This document shows, one piece after another, positions 35,642-47,617 of a stretch of DNA of 64,000 nucleotides. The stretch's first letter is position 1. Each line of letters starts with the position of its first letter. The stretch is from Pratylenchus scribneri. Its lineage: Eukaryota; Nematoda; Chromadorea; Rhabditida; Pratylenchidae. The notes below the pieces were generated by a model. That model was not told where the DNA came from and did not search any database. It saw only the letters and a list, made by a program, of their open reading frames with translations. A program made the position numbers and the translations under genes. The stretch covers positions 1,426,001-1,490,000 of the forward strand of contig JAQSEB010000050.1 of the NCBI GenBank assembly GCA_030063045.1. Direction: 5' to 3'.

Positions 35642-38351
35642 ATGCTGCGATGCCATCGCCCGAATTCCGCCAAAATGCGTATTCCCGTATGGTTGGTGCG
35701 CCGGGTGACGGGCAAAAAGCGCGCAAGGCCAGCCATTAACACCATTTATGGTTCTTCAATTCTTCAAGACATGGAATCGAATAGTATGGAGGAATTGGCC
35801 AGAATTGAGCCACCGGAGAAGCCACCAACCCTTGAGCAGTTGGACGAATTGACCGGAGGACGTTTCTCGGCGCGTTGGCTCAAATACATGTACAATCGGT
35901 TCAAAAATGTGAGCACTAGGGGGGCGAAACAATGGATTTAATACTGCCGATTGAGTACCTGAGCCATTCTTTTGGCCATATCTCTACAAGAAAGTAACCA
36001 ATTCAGGAAGGTGATATGACATTTGAAAGCTCTAAATGTCCTCTAAAAAGTGCTTAACTAATTTTGGGAAATTTAAAATAATTTGTAAAATAGGCGACTT
36101 TATATCAATATATTCTGATTTATTAAACTCAAAGAACTCATAGGCGAATAACTAAATTAAAAAGATAAAATTCATAACAATTTTATAGCTACTTTATTAA
36201 GGGTACTTTGGCTTTCAAAAGGCAAATCGCCTTTTTGATTTGTATATCGCCTCGATGATCTATGGGTTTAAAAACAAATGCAAATATTCAATCAGTGGTA
36301 CTCATTACCATGTTCTTATGAAGGGATATTGACCTTTTCTAATAATAATTCTTATAATTTGAATAATAATATTCCTTTCAATAAAGGAATGCCCGAATGG
36401 ACGGATGCGCTTTGTGGAGTTCAAACGACTTTTTGGCACTTTTATGCCGGATCGAATGAATGTGAGTGCTTTGATGAATTTGATGTGTTCTATAGGGGGA
36501 ACATTTTTGTATTGGGCCATTATTTTGACCATAGTAGCTCAACGAGGCATTAACCAATCAGGGAAGGCGATATGTCTTTGGAAAGCCCAAAGTACCCTCT
36601 AAAAAGTTGCCATTTAAGTTTATAAAATCCAAGCTTTAAAAATATTTACATGCCTTTGAGTACAATATACTCGAATTTTCTAATTTAACGAAAAAAAGTA
36701 GCTTATTTCATAAATTAACTAAACATTTCAAAAATTTTTGAAGCCACATTTTAGAGGACATTTAGTGTTTCAAAATGGCATATCGCCTTCCTGAATTGGT
36801 TGCTTCCTTGTTGAGATATGGCCCAAAAGAATGGCCCAGGTATTGAAAATCCTATTTTAGGTTGGAGGAAAGGGTGTTTTTCCTCATTTTTTCAATAGAT
36901 TTTTATTATTTTCATATAGGACGGATATTTGGAACGAATGTTCAATGCATTTTGCCAGCAGCAGAATTCATCATTATTACTGCAATCGGCGGACCAACTG
37001 ACATTCAAGGTTGGATATTGGAATGGAAGGCGACATTGATGGATGATATCCCCACTGTTCTTTTTTGCAGGATTTGGTTATTTGTTTGTCCAAACTTTGC
37101 GATGAGAATCCGGCATCAAATGCGGATTGGACAATGCGCTTGATTATTGGAAGGGAGGGACAAATTAATTATCAGGTGGGTGCCAAATTTGGGCGAATCT
37201 GACGATTGAGAACAGCAAATTGAATATCTGGCCTGCTCTTTTGGTCATAACTCAATTAGGAAGCAACCAATTTAGGAAGGCGTTATACCATTTGAAAGCT
37301 CTAAATGTCCTCTAAAAAGTGGCTAAACTAATTTTGTCAAAAATTTAAAATAATTTACAAAATAAGCGGCTTTTCTCAAAAAGTCGGGTTTATTAAACTC
37401 AAAAACGCTTAGATGAAATTCATGATAATTTTATAGCCACTTTTTGTACTAGATATAGGGCTTTCGAATGGTTTATCGCCTCTTCATTTTGGCTAATGCC
37501 TTGTTGAGCTATGGGTCAAAAACTAATGGTTGTACGCAATCGGCTGTATTCAAATGTCCCATACCCAATTTGGGGACATTTTTTGGATATAATTTTGGTG
37601 ATTTTTGATCCAAAATCAGTGAATTGGAAAGCTGATCCAAATCTGTTGATTTTCTTTTAAAATTCCCTAAAAATTATTTTCCCTGATGAGAGGAATAATC
37701 AAAAGTTAAAATATTGTAGGAATTCCTCAGTCAACTATGTAAAATCGGTGTTCAATTTACGCGGTAAAAGTGAGCAATTGGAGCAACAGAAGAAAAGGGC
37801 CGGTTCAATGGCATTGTTGGGTGGTGCCGGTGGGAGCCCGCCTCCAAGTGCCGGTCCATTATTGGAGGAAAGGGAACATCAACAAAAAATGGGCGGCACA
37901 TTTTTCCCTCGTCCCCCACCAATTGTGCGAAGCGCGGTTGGCCAACCAATACAAAAATATATTTTTATTTAAATTCGTAGGCAATTCTGGCTTCGGCAAT
38001 TACAACCCCAACGGCGGCACCAGCCATTGCCAATTTTGTTCCATTCGTTGGTCATCCCAAGAGGGGGTCCTCCTCACCCGACCAAGAGGCAATCCGTGCA
38101 ATTTGCCAGAGGGCAGCCTTTCTTTTCAAGGTGGTGGTTGGTGGTTACGGTAGAATTTACAGTAGGATTAATTTAATTTATTTTCAATAAAAAAAGGAGG
38201 AAAATTTAAATGAATTTAAATAACTGATTTTTTTAAATTTAATTTTTCATAGGAATTGGACAGCGACCAAAAAGGCTACCTCACTTCCGGTGATTTTGAA
38301 CGCTTTTTCCGCGTTAGAGAGCAACAAAGGGCATTGGTTTATGCCAGCTGA
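35642..38351 (+). CDS. KChIP/neuronal-calcium-sensor-like EF-hand protein, 7 exons
   Basis: Exons 35642-35908, 36387-36461, 36920-37009, 37071-37179, 37731-37936, 37981-38130, 38253-38351; these phases close. Seen: a basic N-terminus, then LDELTGGRFSARWLKYMYNR and FKNECPNGRMRFVEFKRLF, the typical first EF-hand region of NCS/KChIP proteins (FKNECP), a second region (DGYLERMFNAFCQQ), DLVICLSKLCDENP, EGQINYQ followed by VNYVKSVFNLRGK, and a last EF-hand FKELDSDQKGYLTSGDFERF. A Gly/Pro-rich insert of roughly 90 residues (exons 5-6) lies before the last EF-hand, much longer than in vertebrate KChIPs. The exon 4/5 junction is the weakest: a GTGG-extended donor and CCTCAG acceptor keep phase, but the in-frame alternative acceptor at 37720 reads EFLSQLCK before a stop. 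Foldback copies sit in introns 1, 2 and 4. Confidence 0.75.
35955..36265. repeat. Foldback family A copy in calcium-sensor intron 1
   Basis: Left arm CATTCTTTTGGCCATATCTC ... TGTCCTCTAAAAAGTGCTTA; right arm TAGCTACTTTATTAAGGGTA ... CAAATCGCCTTTTTGATTTG ... GATGATCTATGGG. Confidence 0.6.
36510..36835. repeat. Foldback family A copy in calcium-sensor intron 2
   Basis: Left arm GACCATAGTAGCTCAACGAG ... AGTACCCTCTAAAAAGTTGC; right arm GAAGCCACATTTTAGAGGAC ... CATATCGCCTTCCTGAATTG ... GAGATATGGCCCAAAAGAAT. Confidence 0.65.
37220..37525. repeat. Foldback family A copy in calcium-sensor intron 4
   Basis: Left arm TCTTTTGGTCATAACTCAAT ... TGTCCTCTAAAAAGTGGCTA; right arm TAGCCACTTTTTGTACTAGA ... TTTATCGCCTCTTCATTTTG ... 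TTGAGCTATGGGTCAAAA. Confidence 0.65.
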
Positions 38352-38617
38352 TAATTATTTAGAATGGATGAAAGACGAAAACATTCCAAAAATTGAAAAA
38401 AAATCAAAAATTTAGCAAAGAGATCTCAATAATTATTTTTATACATATAAATATCGGTATTTTATTTTAGTTGTTAAAAATTTCAATTTAAAAAATGCAT
38501 AAAAATTAAAGAAAGGCAAAAAGTGAGTTGGAATGTAAGTGAAAAATGTGAGCGGATGGAAGGAAGATTTCTTGAAAATATGGCTTATATTTGATGAATT
38601 CTTTTGCCCGCATCACA

Positions 38618-41600
38618 TCAAGGAGAGCATGGATCCCGTTTCTGGAAAATTTGAGCCACATTGACCAATGGAAACATTGCGCAGGCACCAATGAATGAGC
38701 CAATCTGAATTTATTTATTATATAAAAATTTTTAAAATATTAAAAACGCACCTGCATGAAGAATCCACACCAAAAGAGAGCAGATTCGCTGTTCTTTTGT
38801 TCACTCCGGATCAGTCCAGTCAAATGAGTGCGCAAATAGGAAGTAAAGAAGCCAACAAGGATGGAGGCCGAAATCTATGCCGGGGATGGGAAGTTAATGC
38901 TAATTGTATGGGTACATTAAACCAACCGAAAGGATGCTTCCCACCATTGGGAGTGTCTCATACAAAAATGGATTTGGACTCTGGAGGGCCAACATGAAAA
39001 TGAATGCTGTTCCTGCTGAAAAATAAAATTTTATGATAATTTTTGCCAATTCTTTGGTGACCTGTTGAAATGGAGGTCAACACCAGGATGATGGCCAGAG
39101 AGCTGGGTTTGAAAAATATTGGCAGGAAATTGGCCAATGGATGTGAAATATTCGATAGGGTCAATGCCAAATGATAGGTGAGCTGAAATTGTTAACATAT
39201 ATATATATCATATTCTATAATATTTTTTAACATTATTGTTTGCTAGATCTCCAATTTATTTGTGTTTTTATTTCCCAAACATTTGTAAAACATTTTGTTG
39301 TTTTTGTTTCCCAAACATTTGTAAAACATTTTGTTTTTATTTCCCAAACATTTGTAAAACATTTTGTTGTTTTTGTTTCCCAAACATTTGTAAAACATTT
39401 TGTTGTTTTTATTTCCCAAACATTTGTAAAACATTTTGTTGTTTTTGTTTCCCAAACATTTGTAAAACATTTTGTTGTTTTTATTTCCCAAACATTTGTA
39501 AAACATTTTGTTGTTTTTGTTTCCCAAACATTTGTAAAACATTTTGTTGTTTTTATTTCCCAAACATTTGTAAAACATTTTGTTTTTATTTCCCAAACAT
39601 TTGTAAAACATTTTGTTGTTTTTATTTCCCAAACATTTGTAAAACATTTTGTTGTTTTTATTTCCCAAACATTTGTAAAACATTTTGTTGTTTTTATTTC
39701 CCAAACATTTGTAAAACATTTTGTTGTTTTTGTTTCCCAAACATTTGTAAAACATTTTGTTGTTTTTATTTCCCAAACATTTGTAAAACATTTTGTTGTT
39801 TTTGTTTCCCAAACATTTGTAAAACATTTTGTTGTTTTTATTTCCCAAACATTTGTAAAACATTTTGTTTTTATTTCCCAAAAATTTGTAAAACATTTTG
39901 TTGTTTTTGTTTCCCAAACATTTGTAAAACATTTTGTTGTTTTTATTTCCCAAACATTTGTAAAACATTTTGTTTTTATTTCCCAAACATTTGTAAAACA
40001 TTTTGTTGTTTTTATTTCCCAAACATTTGTAAAACATTTTGTTGTTTTTGTTTCCCAAACATTTGTAAAACATTTTGTTGTTTTTATTTCCCAAACATTT
40101 GTAAAACATTTTGTTTTTATTTCCCAAACATTTGTAAAACATTTTGTTGTTTTTGTTTCCCAAACATTTGTAAAACATTTTGTTGTTTTTATTTCCCAAA
40201 CATTTGTAAAACATTTTGTTGTTTTTGTTTCCCAAACATTTGTAAAACATTTTGTTGTTTTTATTTCCCAAACATTTGTAAAACATTTTGTTTTTATTTC
40301 CCAAACATTTGTAAAACATTTTGTTGTTTTTATTTCCCAAACATTTGTAAAACATTTTGTTTTTATTTCCCAAACATTTGTAAAACATTTTGTTGTTTTT
40401 ATTTCCCAAACATTTGTAAAACATTTTGTTGTTTTTGTTTCCCAAACATTTGTAAAACATTTTGTTGTTTTTATTTCCCAAACATTTGTAAAACATTTTG
40501 TTGTTTTTGTTTCCCAAACATTTGTAAAACATTTTGTTGTTTTTATTTCCCAAACATTTGTAAAACATTTTGTTTTTATTTCCCAAACATTTGTAAAACA
40601 TTTTGTTGTTTTTATTTCCCAAACATTTGTAAAACATTTTGTTGTTTTTATTTCCCAAACATTTGTAAAACATTTTGTTGTTTTTATTTCCCAAACATTT
40701 GTAAAACATTTTGTTGTTTTTGTTTCCCAAACATTTGTAAAACATTTTGTTGTTTTTATTTCCCAAACATTTGTAAAACATTTTGTTGTTTTTGTTTCCC
40801 AAACATTTGTAAAACATTTTGTTGTTTTTATTTCCCAAACATTTGTAAAACATTTTGTTTTTATTTCCCAAACATTTGTAAAACATTTTGTTGTTTTTAT
40901 TTCCCAAACATTTGTAAAACATTTTGTTGTTTTTGTTTCCCAAACATTTGTAAAACATTTTGTTGTTTTTATTTCCCAAACATTTGTAAAACATTTTGTT
41001 GTTTTTATTTCCCAAACATTTGTAAAACATTTTGTTGTTTTTATTTCCCAAACATTTGTAAAACATTTTGTTTTTATTTCCCAAACATTTGTAAAACATT
41101 TTGTTGTTTTTATTTCCCAAACATTTGTAAAACATTTTGTTGTTTTTGTTTCCCAAACATTTGTAAAACATTTTGTTGTTTTTATTTCCCAAACATTTGT
41201 AAAACATTTTGTTTTTATTTCCCAAACATTTGTAAAACATTTTGTTGTTTTTATTTCCCAAACATTTGTAAAACATTTTGTTTTTTTCAAAACAAATTTT
41301 TCATATTTTTTAAGAATTATTAAATAAATAAATTCCTCCATAAAATCATTAAACCTACCATTGAATAGGCCAGCGTAGCATAACTTTGTATGGAAGGCAC
41401 AATTGTGTTCATTTCGGCACAAATTAAAGCCAACACAAAAATGAGCGTCCAATAACGAGCTGATGATGATGATGTTGAATTGGCATTTGATGAGGATTCG
41501 GCCAAAATCGGTTCCCGGTCAACTTTAGGCTGGAAAATAAATTTTAAAAAAATTATTCGATTTTTTGACTAATCGGAATTAAGAAAATATATTATTCAAA

Positions 41601-42923
41601 TGCAAAAATAAACCAACCACCTTCAATGGCGTTTGTTCATCCTCCTCCCCGCTGTTCACCACATTTCCATGATTTTGCGATTGTTGCTGTTCATTTCCTT
41701 CCGATTTGGTAGATTGGCCATTTTCATTGTTGGTAGACCTCTGGCCGTTCTCATTATTTACTTCCTCCTTCTTTTGGCCATATTTCCAGTGGAGGAGGGC
41801 GAATGAGAGGGTGGCGGCGCACATCCATGCAAAAATAATCAAATTGTAAATTCGAACAGAGAACATTGGATCCGTTGGCATCGGCTTGATTGTAGTTGTG
41901 CCATTTTGGCTGGGAATTTCAACGCAATTATATTTTCCAACACCTGAATAAGTGAAAAATGATATTAATTGGGGAATTGAAAAAAAATTGGTTTAAAATT
42001 TAATTTTTCAGATTCCGTAAAAAATAAATTAGGAAAAAATATGTTTGATTTATTTATTAAATTTGAAATCCATTTAAATACGAATAAACGTATAATTAAA
42101 AATCTTAATAATTTTATGTGATGAATTTTATTTTTAAATTTACTTAATAAAAATTAGATTTAGAAAAATTTTGTTGTATTTATTATTTAAATAAATAATC
42201 AAAATTGATATCATAAAAATCACAAATAATGAAAAATAAAACCTTGAATGATTTTGAGCAAACTTGGCACCAGCGAACTAAAACTCATCCCAACAAAAAA
42301 TGCAGTCATATAAGTTGGATGGAATGTGGACATGTAGGGAAGAAAGAAGACATTGGAGGCGGCACAAACCTTAAAATTCATCAAAAATTAAAACAAAATT
42401 TAATATTTTTATTTTTACCGAAGCCATCAAAAAAGTGAGCCCAATTAGCGCAAATGAATATTGTTTGCCGCCAATCCAAAGAGTTCGTTCCCAATAAAAA
42501 GCCAAAAGAAGCATGCAAATTGAGGTGAAAATCAATAAAGCCAAGATTAATGGGGCTTTGTGAGCGTTGAACCGAGTATAGCGGTGGGCGATGCTATAGG
42601 CGAGTGTCAATAAGCAGGCAATCTGCAAATAATTAATAATCATTTTTGGATGAATACTAAAATAATTTATCTACAAAATTTATTAATTAAAATGAATGTA
42701 TTTAAAATTTAACCTGTATGACTGTTGCCAAATATGAAGGCAATGACCATGCTTCGGGAAGACGATTGGTGTACAATGAAAGTTCCACCCAAATTGCATT
42801 TATTGTCATCCAAGTGCTGCAAAAATGATTGAATAATATTAATTTAAATAAATGATAGCTCATTTCTAACCTTGATCCAAACATGGCAACCAGAAAAAAT
42901 ACAAGCGGTTCAATTTGGGCCAT
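38618..42923 (-). CDS. SLC52-family riboflavin transporter, 10 exons, about 466 aa
   Basis: Exons 42871-42923, 42714-42816, 42419-42622, 42243-42369, 41621-41943, 41359-41529, 39062-39182, 38927-39015, 38752-38874, 38618-38704; all phases close and the length matches the family. SLC52 (RFVT; C. elegans rft-1/rft-2) moves riboflavin across the plasma membrane. Seen: [20 protein letters not shown] and [12 protein letters not shown], the family's signature near the N-terminus; [19 protein letters not shown]; an internal hydrophilic Gln/Asn/Glu-rich loop (about residues 220-290); [37 protein letters not shown]; and a C-terminal [20 protein letters not shown] then FPLVNV. About 11 hydrophobic segments. 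Intron 6 (41358-39183) is almost entirely a minisatellite. Confidence 0.92.
39265..41285. repeat. Minisatellite type 3, 2-kb array in SLC52 intron 6
   Basis: Roughly 57 units built on CAAACATTTGTAAAACATTT plus TGTTGTTTTT(A/G)TTTCC, 36 bp long, with a 33-bp variant lacking GTT (about one unit in four). Units alternate between TTTTTATTTCC and TTTTTGTTTCC forms in runs that themselves repeat, pointing to higher-order amplification. Because both unit lengths are multiples of three and stop-free in several frames, the array shows open frames of about 700 codons in four frames; none is a gene. Confidence 0.95.
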
Positions 42924-43195
42924 AATTAAAATGTATTGAGCAATTTTAAAAATGTTAATAAATAAATTCTTTAATTGATATAAAAATAAGATCAAAATAA
43001 ATGGAAAATAATTCGATTAAATAAAAAACAATTCAATAAAGTAAAACAAAATTCTTTTTATTCAATTTATTAAAAAACTAACAAAAAAACAATAAAAAAA
43101 ATCTCTAAAAAGAGATCAATAAAATTGGAGAAATGCTAATTTCTATACAATTATAAACAAATTAAAATTGATTGTGATTTTATTTTGTGTAAAAT

Positions 43196-44576
43196 TTATC
43201 CCGGAAATCTCCTCATCACTGTGGCCAAAACGACTCCTCTGCTGGCCATCTTCGATGGGGGTTGGGCTGGTGCGGGCGCATGTGCTCCTTTGAGGACGGC
43301 ATCACGGTAGGAGAATTTGGAGTTGGCATCGGATGGTGCCGGTGAACCACTCATCAAAAGGGAGGTGGGCGCAATGGTTGGGAATGGTGGACCGGGACCG
43401 GGAATTGGTGGAGAAGCCGCCGGTGGAAGAGGAGCAATTGGTGCAGGAATTGATGGCGGCGGCTAAAAATGTGAAAAAATTTAAATAATTTAATGAATTG
43501 AATCACCGGAATTGATGGCGGTTGAGGAGGGCTCATCAAAGCTGGATCGGCCAAAACCGGGATTGGAGAAGGTGGTGGGATTTGCAATGGAATTGTTGAA
43601 TCCGCCATGATGGGCAGTGGCTCTGGCGGAGGAGGGACGAATGGGGCCGGTGGAGCAGCGATGAACGGAGCCGCAATTGGCCTGGGCAATGGCATTGGAG
43701 GGAGAGGAGCCGGAAACGATGGCGGATTTTGTGGTGGTGGCGGAGGTGGTGCCGATGGCATTAATGAAGGAATGCCCGGTGGAAATTGGCCAATGGCAAT
43801 TGGAGCTGGTGCCGGGACGGGGAAAAATGGTGTTTGTTCAGGAAGCGGTAGAATTGGTGGAGCCGGCAAAGGTGGCATAAATGATGGTGGATCTTTGAAT
43901 TGATTTTATGTTTATTTGCATAAAAAACGTAAGCTAACTCATTGCCGAAGGGATTGGAGGAGCAAAGCTTGGCGATGAGTAAAGTGGTGCCGAAAGGACT
44001 GGGACAGGCACTGGCACCATATATTGGAGCTTTAGGAGTAAATGATTTTCAATAAAATTAATCAATCAACCAACCTGATCCAATTGGGCTTTTTGCTGAT
44101 CATTCAGTTTAAATGGTTTAAATTGAATTGATGATGGCGGTACTTTTTGTACACCTTCTCCATTTCCATTTACTAAAATGGGCATTTTAAGATAATTTTG
44201 ACGAAACAATTTTACATTTATCATCGCTGCCTATGCCTCCTCTTTCCGGTGCAGATGCTTCATTTTCGTCACCATTTCCACCTTCGCCTTTTCCACTTTC
44301 TTCTTCTTCTTCTTCTTTTTTCTCCAAAGGTCCTCGTTGTGGATCATCGAGGAAATAAACCTTGGAATTTCCGGCACTGACAAAATAACGAGCAAGCCAT
44401 GGCAAAATTGGTCTGGTTAACTTAAATATGGAGAAAACATTGAAAATTCAATAAAATTCACATACCGAAACTCCAATTGGCGGACTATCATAAATGATTT
44501 GGGCATCCAAAAGAGAAATGCACATTCCAATCAAAAATATCCTCATTAAAAATTCAGAAGATTTGATGGAATTCAT
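43196..44576 (-). CDS. Secreted proline-rich protein, 6 exons, about 385 aa
   Basis: Exons 44466-44576, 44216-44420, 44075-44172, 43939-44029, 43507-43892, 43196-43462; phases close. Residues 1-26 form a signal peptide (FLMRIFLIGMCISLLDAQ). Next comes a folded-looking stretch (LTRPILPWLARYFVSAGNSK), an acidic Glu/Gly segment, then more than 200 residues dominated by Pro and Ala (PPLPAPPILPLPEQTPFFP, SAPPPPPPQNPPSFP). The C-terminus changes character: KFSYRDAVLKGAHAP and VVLATVMRRFPG. No Cys-rich or enzymatic domain was found and I do not recognise the family; an extracellular-matrix or cuticle-associated role is inference from composition. An in-frame ATG upstream (44654) would place the signal internally, so 44576 was preferred. 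Confidence 0.65.
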
Positions 44577-45095
44577 CAGTCCCCGGGGATTAGAAAGATT
44601 TTCATTTACTCTTTTCGGGAAAGGATTGGCTCCCAGAAAATTCCACCAATTCATTGGTTATTAGGGAGGAAATTTTCTTGGGGAGTACCTTTCTTGGCTG
44701 GCCAATGTTCCGCGCAAATATGGGAACAACAAAAAAACAATGGCCTCGCGGACTAGTTAGAGTAGTCGTCATCATCACTTCACCGTTATTAAGGAGGGAA
44801 TAATACAAATGTTGCACCCATCCTCAAAAAACTATATTTGACGACTTTTAGAATCGTTCATCTATTCTATTAACTTGGTTCTTTGTTATCTTCTTTTTAC
44901 AGCTATTATTTTATCCGAACAATAATTAATAAACAATCGTGGTTCATGACCATGGATGATTACTGATCAAATTTGACTTGGGTTTTAACAAAATTTATTA
45001 AGAAAATTGAGAAATTATGTGTTAATTAATCATTCTAACAATAACAACAATTATCAAATTTTATAATTTCTTTTTTCTTGATTCTTCTGTTCTTG
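44577..45095. other. Intergenic, nothing recognised
   Basis: AT-rich; no exon pairs that close in phase. Confidence 0.35.
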
Positions 45096-45362
45096 TCAAT
45101 AGTTTCGAATAATTATCGGCTTTCCGCATTCATCATCAGTTCCAATCGCCTTCTTGCACAACCATCCAAATAAACCAATTGGAAGGAAAATAACCACAAT
45201 CGGAAAATCAATTTGGAAAATGTAGACAAGGATCACAGAGACAATTGAGATGAGGAAACCTTTAAAAATAAGATTTAGTGAATATTAAATTGAATTCATA
45301 TTTTTACAAATTATGGCTGCAAAACGGAACCAGCAGAAGACTTTGTTGTCGAAGAAAGCCAT
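45096..45362 (-). CDS. Small membrane protein, 2 exons, 72 aa
   Basis: Exons 45308-45362 and 45096-45259, joined in phase through a 48-bp intron (donor GTAAAA, acceptor TTTTTAAAG). The product starts MAFFDNKVFCWFRFA, has two hydrophobic stretches (about residues 14-32, AAIICFLISIVSVILVYIF, and 36-50, FPIVVIFLPIGLFGW) and a polar tail with two Cys (LCKK, DDEC) ending in RNY. Family not recognised. It could encode a two-span membrane microprotein. Evidence is the in-phase junction and the balanced, non-repetitive coding sequence; expression data would be needed to be sure. Confidence 0.5.
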
Positions 45363-46052
45363 TAGGTAAATTATGTGATGATGTCAATTTAATTTAAATT
45401 CCGAATTAATCAAGATTATTTTATGAATTAAAGTGTTTTAAATTGTTAAAAAATTCATTTGGAATGATCGGGATTAATTTATTCAATCAATAAAAAAAAA
45501 TAAAAATGATCGCCTCAAACGGTTGTCGTTGTCAGTTGATTTCAACAAGCATACCGGTATGTTTTGGAATTTGGAACTTCACTTCATCAACGCGCTGCAG
45601 CAAAGGAAATTTATATTTAAAAATTCCCGCTAGTATTTCGGAAAATATTTTGAAGGGAAATTTTCATAACTGTACCCATTGAAGAAGAGAGAGTGTACAA
45701 ATTGAAGAGAGATCAATCGATAATCGACAAGAGACAAGACAAAAGATGGACTTCAATCTTCAATCCTAATCCTTTAACTTCACTTCCAAATTCAAGATTC
45801 AACAAATAGCAATCGCAATTTTACACATTTTTTTAATTCATTTTTCGCATTAAAAAAATTAGGAATTTTACCAGTTTTAACATTCAATCATTTTCTTAAC
45901 AAAACTAATAAACAAAATCCTGATAAATATATTAGAATGATGATAAATGTTACATCACAGACTAATTAATTTAACAAATTTAGAAGAAAATAAATCGATC
46001 AAGAATTCCACAAAGCTAAATATCAATCATTTCATCGCATCGCAAAAGGATA
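45363..46052. other. Divergent intergenic region between the small membrane protein and the cold-shock gene
   Basis: Contains GAAGAGAGAGAGTGTAC and several A/T tracts; likely holds both promoters, but no core element can be called from sequence. Confidence 0.35.
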
Positions 46053-47485
46053 ATGCCAGAATTGCAAGACAAAACCAATGTTGCCGCTGCTGAAGATGAG
46101 GACCGCATCCCAACACCAACCAAGAAAAGAGAAGAAGCCACCGAAGAGGACGACAATTCAACTCTGAAGGAGGAATCGATGGGAGATGAACAACAACAAG
46201 ATGAGGGGGAAAAACGTCCAGAACAACAGCAGCGCCGTGCGCGAGAGCCAATTGTGCTTGGGCGTGGGGTGACCGGGACAGTCAAATGGTTCAGCATGGC
46301 AAAAGGTTTGCTTTAACATTGGATATTTGAATAAACTTTTAAATAACTTAAGGTTATGGGTTCATCCGCATCGATGATTCCGAAGAAGAAGTACGGTTTG
46401 GGGAAATTTGACCAAATTAATTTGCAATTTAGATGTTCATGCACGCCTCCTCCATCATTCGTTCCATCCAGCGTCCACTTGTGTTGGCTGACAATCAAAA
46501 GGTTTTCACATAATTTAAATTTGAATGAATTTTGACAAAATCTTCAGGTCGAATTTGACATCATCAAAGGTGTAAAAGGGTTGGAGGCAATTTGTGTGTC
46601 TGGGCCCGGTGGAATGCGTGTTGGTCGAGTCATCGACTTTGGCGATGGACGTGGCGGTGCTACATTCAATCGTTACAATGGACCTCCACAACGGATGATG
46701 AACAACGGACCACCGCGTCGAATTCGTCAACCTCAATCGCCGGCAATCCAACAGCAGAAGGCAAAAGTGGCGGATGGCAATGACAAACGCGGTGATGGTC
46801 ATGAGGAAAAGAAGGAAGGGAAGAGTGGCGAAGTGGAATCGAAGAAGAAGGATGCGGTGGTGGCCGTGGAAAATGGCAACAAGAACAGCGAAGGAGGAGG
46901 AGGAGCCGCCACCAAAGAGAAGAAAGGCGAAGGAAAGGTACGAATTTGATTATTCTGGTAAAATATTTTGTTTCGGAATAATTTATTTCGTCTAGAAATG
47001 CGCAGTAGAATTATAAAAATAATTATAAAAATATGCACCAGGTCCGAATATCCTCTGAGCGGGTTCGAACCCGATACCTAAATTCTACCAAAACTTAGGG
47101 TCGAAAATATGTAAAAAATTTAGAGCCAATATCCAGTATATATTGTAGAATAATGTAAAAAAATAAAGTGAAGGGTCCCCTTTAGGTTGAAAAATATCAA
47201 AAATTTATTTTTATTAATTAAATAATTTTAACAAATTTTAAGGGAAATCAGAAGAGGAAATCCTATCAGGATCGTCGTCATTCGCGCAGGCAAATTGCCA
47301 AGAAAGAAGATAACAACAACAATGATGGAGGAGCCGGCAATAAGGAGAAGGAAGAACAGAAGAAGAAGAATGCAAAAGAAGGCGGCAAGGAGGAGGAAAA
47401 GGAAGCCAAGGCCGATGACGATAAGACTGAAGAGGAAGAGGATAAGAAGGAGGAAAAGAAGGCAGTGGCCACCACCCAAGAATGA
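46053..47485 (+). CDS. Cold-shock domain / Y-box RNA-binding protein (CEY-like), 5 exons, 330 aa
   Basis: Exons 46053-46305, 46353-46390, 46433-46501, 46548-46937, 47243-47485; phases close. Y-box proteins bind mRNA and control its storage and translation. Seen: an acidic N-terminal tail (about 1-65), a cold-shock domain from about residue 72 with the RNP1-type GTVKWFSMAKGYGFIRIDD, the RNP2-type DVF/MFMHASSI and FDIIKGVKGLEAICVSGPGG, then an Arg/Gly region (GDGRGGATFNRYNGPPQR) and a long Lys/Glu-rich tail typical of this family. The second exon is only 38 bp. Intron 4 holds a tRNA-like repeat. The cold-shock domain is unusual in reading MFMHAS rather than VFVH. Confidence 0.9.
47035..47115 (-). 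repeat. tRNA-T-arm-like repeat in cold-shock gene intron 4
   Basis: The + strand reads CTCTGAGCGGGTTCGAACCC; the minus strand gives GGGTTCGAACCCGCTCAGAG, a perfect B-box relative. Confidence 0.55.
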
Positions 47486-47611
47486 TGGGCAGAAAGCGAC
47501 AATAAATTAAGAAGTTGGGAAGAAGAGGAAAGAATCACCTTTGACTCTCTATAAATGTTGCCATTCAATCATATTTAAATAATTTGCCAGAATTGTTGTT
47601 GGGACCAAACA

Positions 47612-47617
47612 AATAAA
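47612..47617 (+). promoter_or_regulatory. Candidate polyadenylation signal of cold-shock gene
   Basis: AATAAA 127 bp after the stop codon, followed by a T-rich tract. A second AATAAA lies about 100 bp further on. Confidence 0.4.

Noticed and set aside
39233..41452. Open frames of about 700 codons on both strands
   Set aside because: They run across a tandem repeat whose unit length is a multiple of three, lie in an SLC52 intron, and are open in four frames at once.
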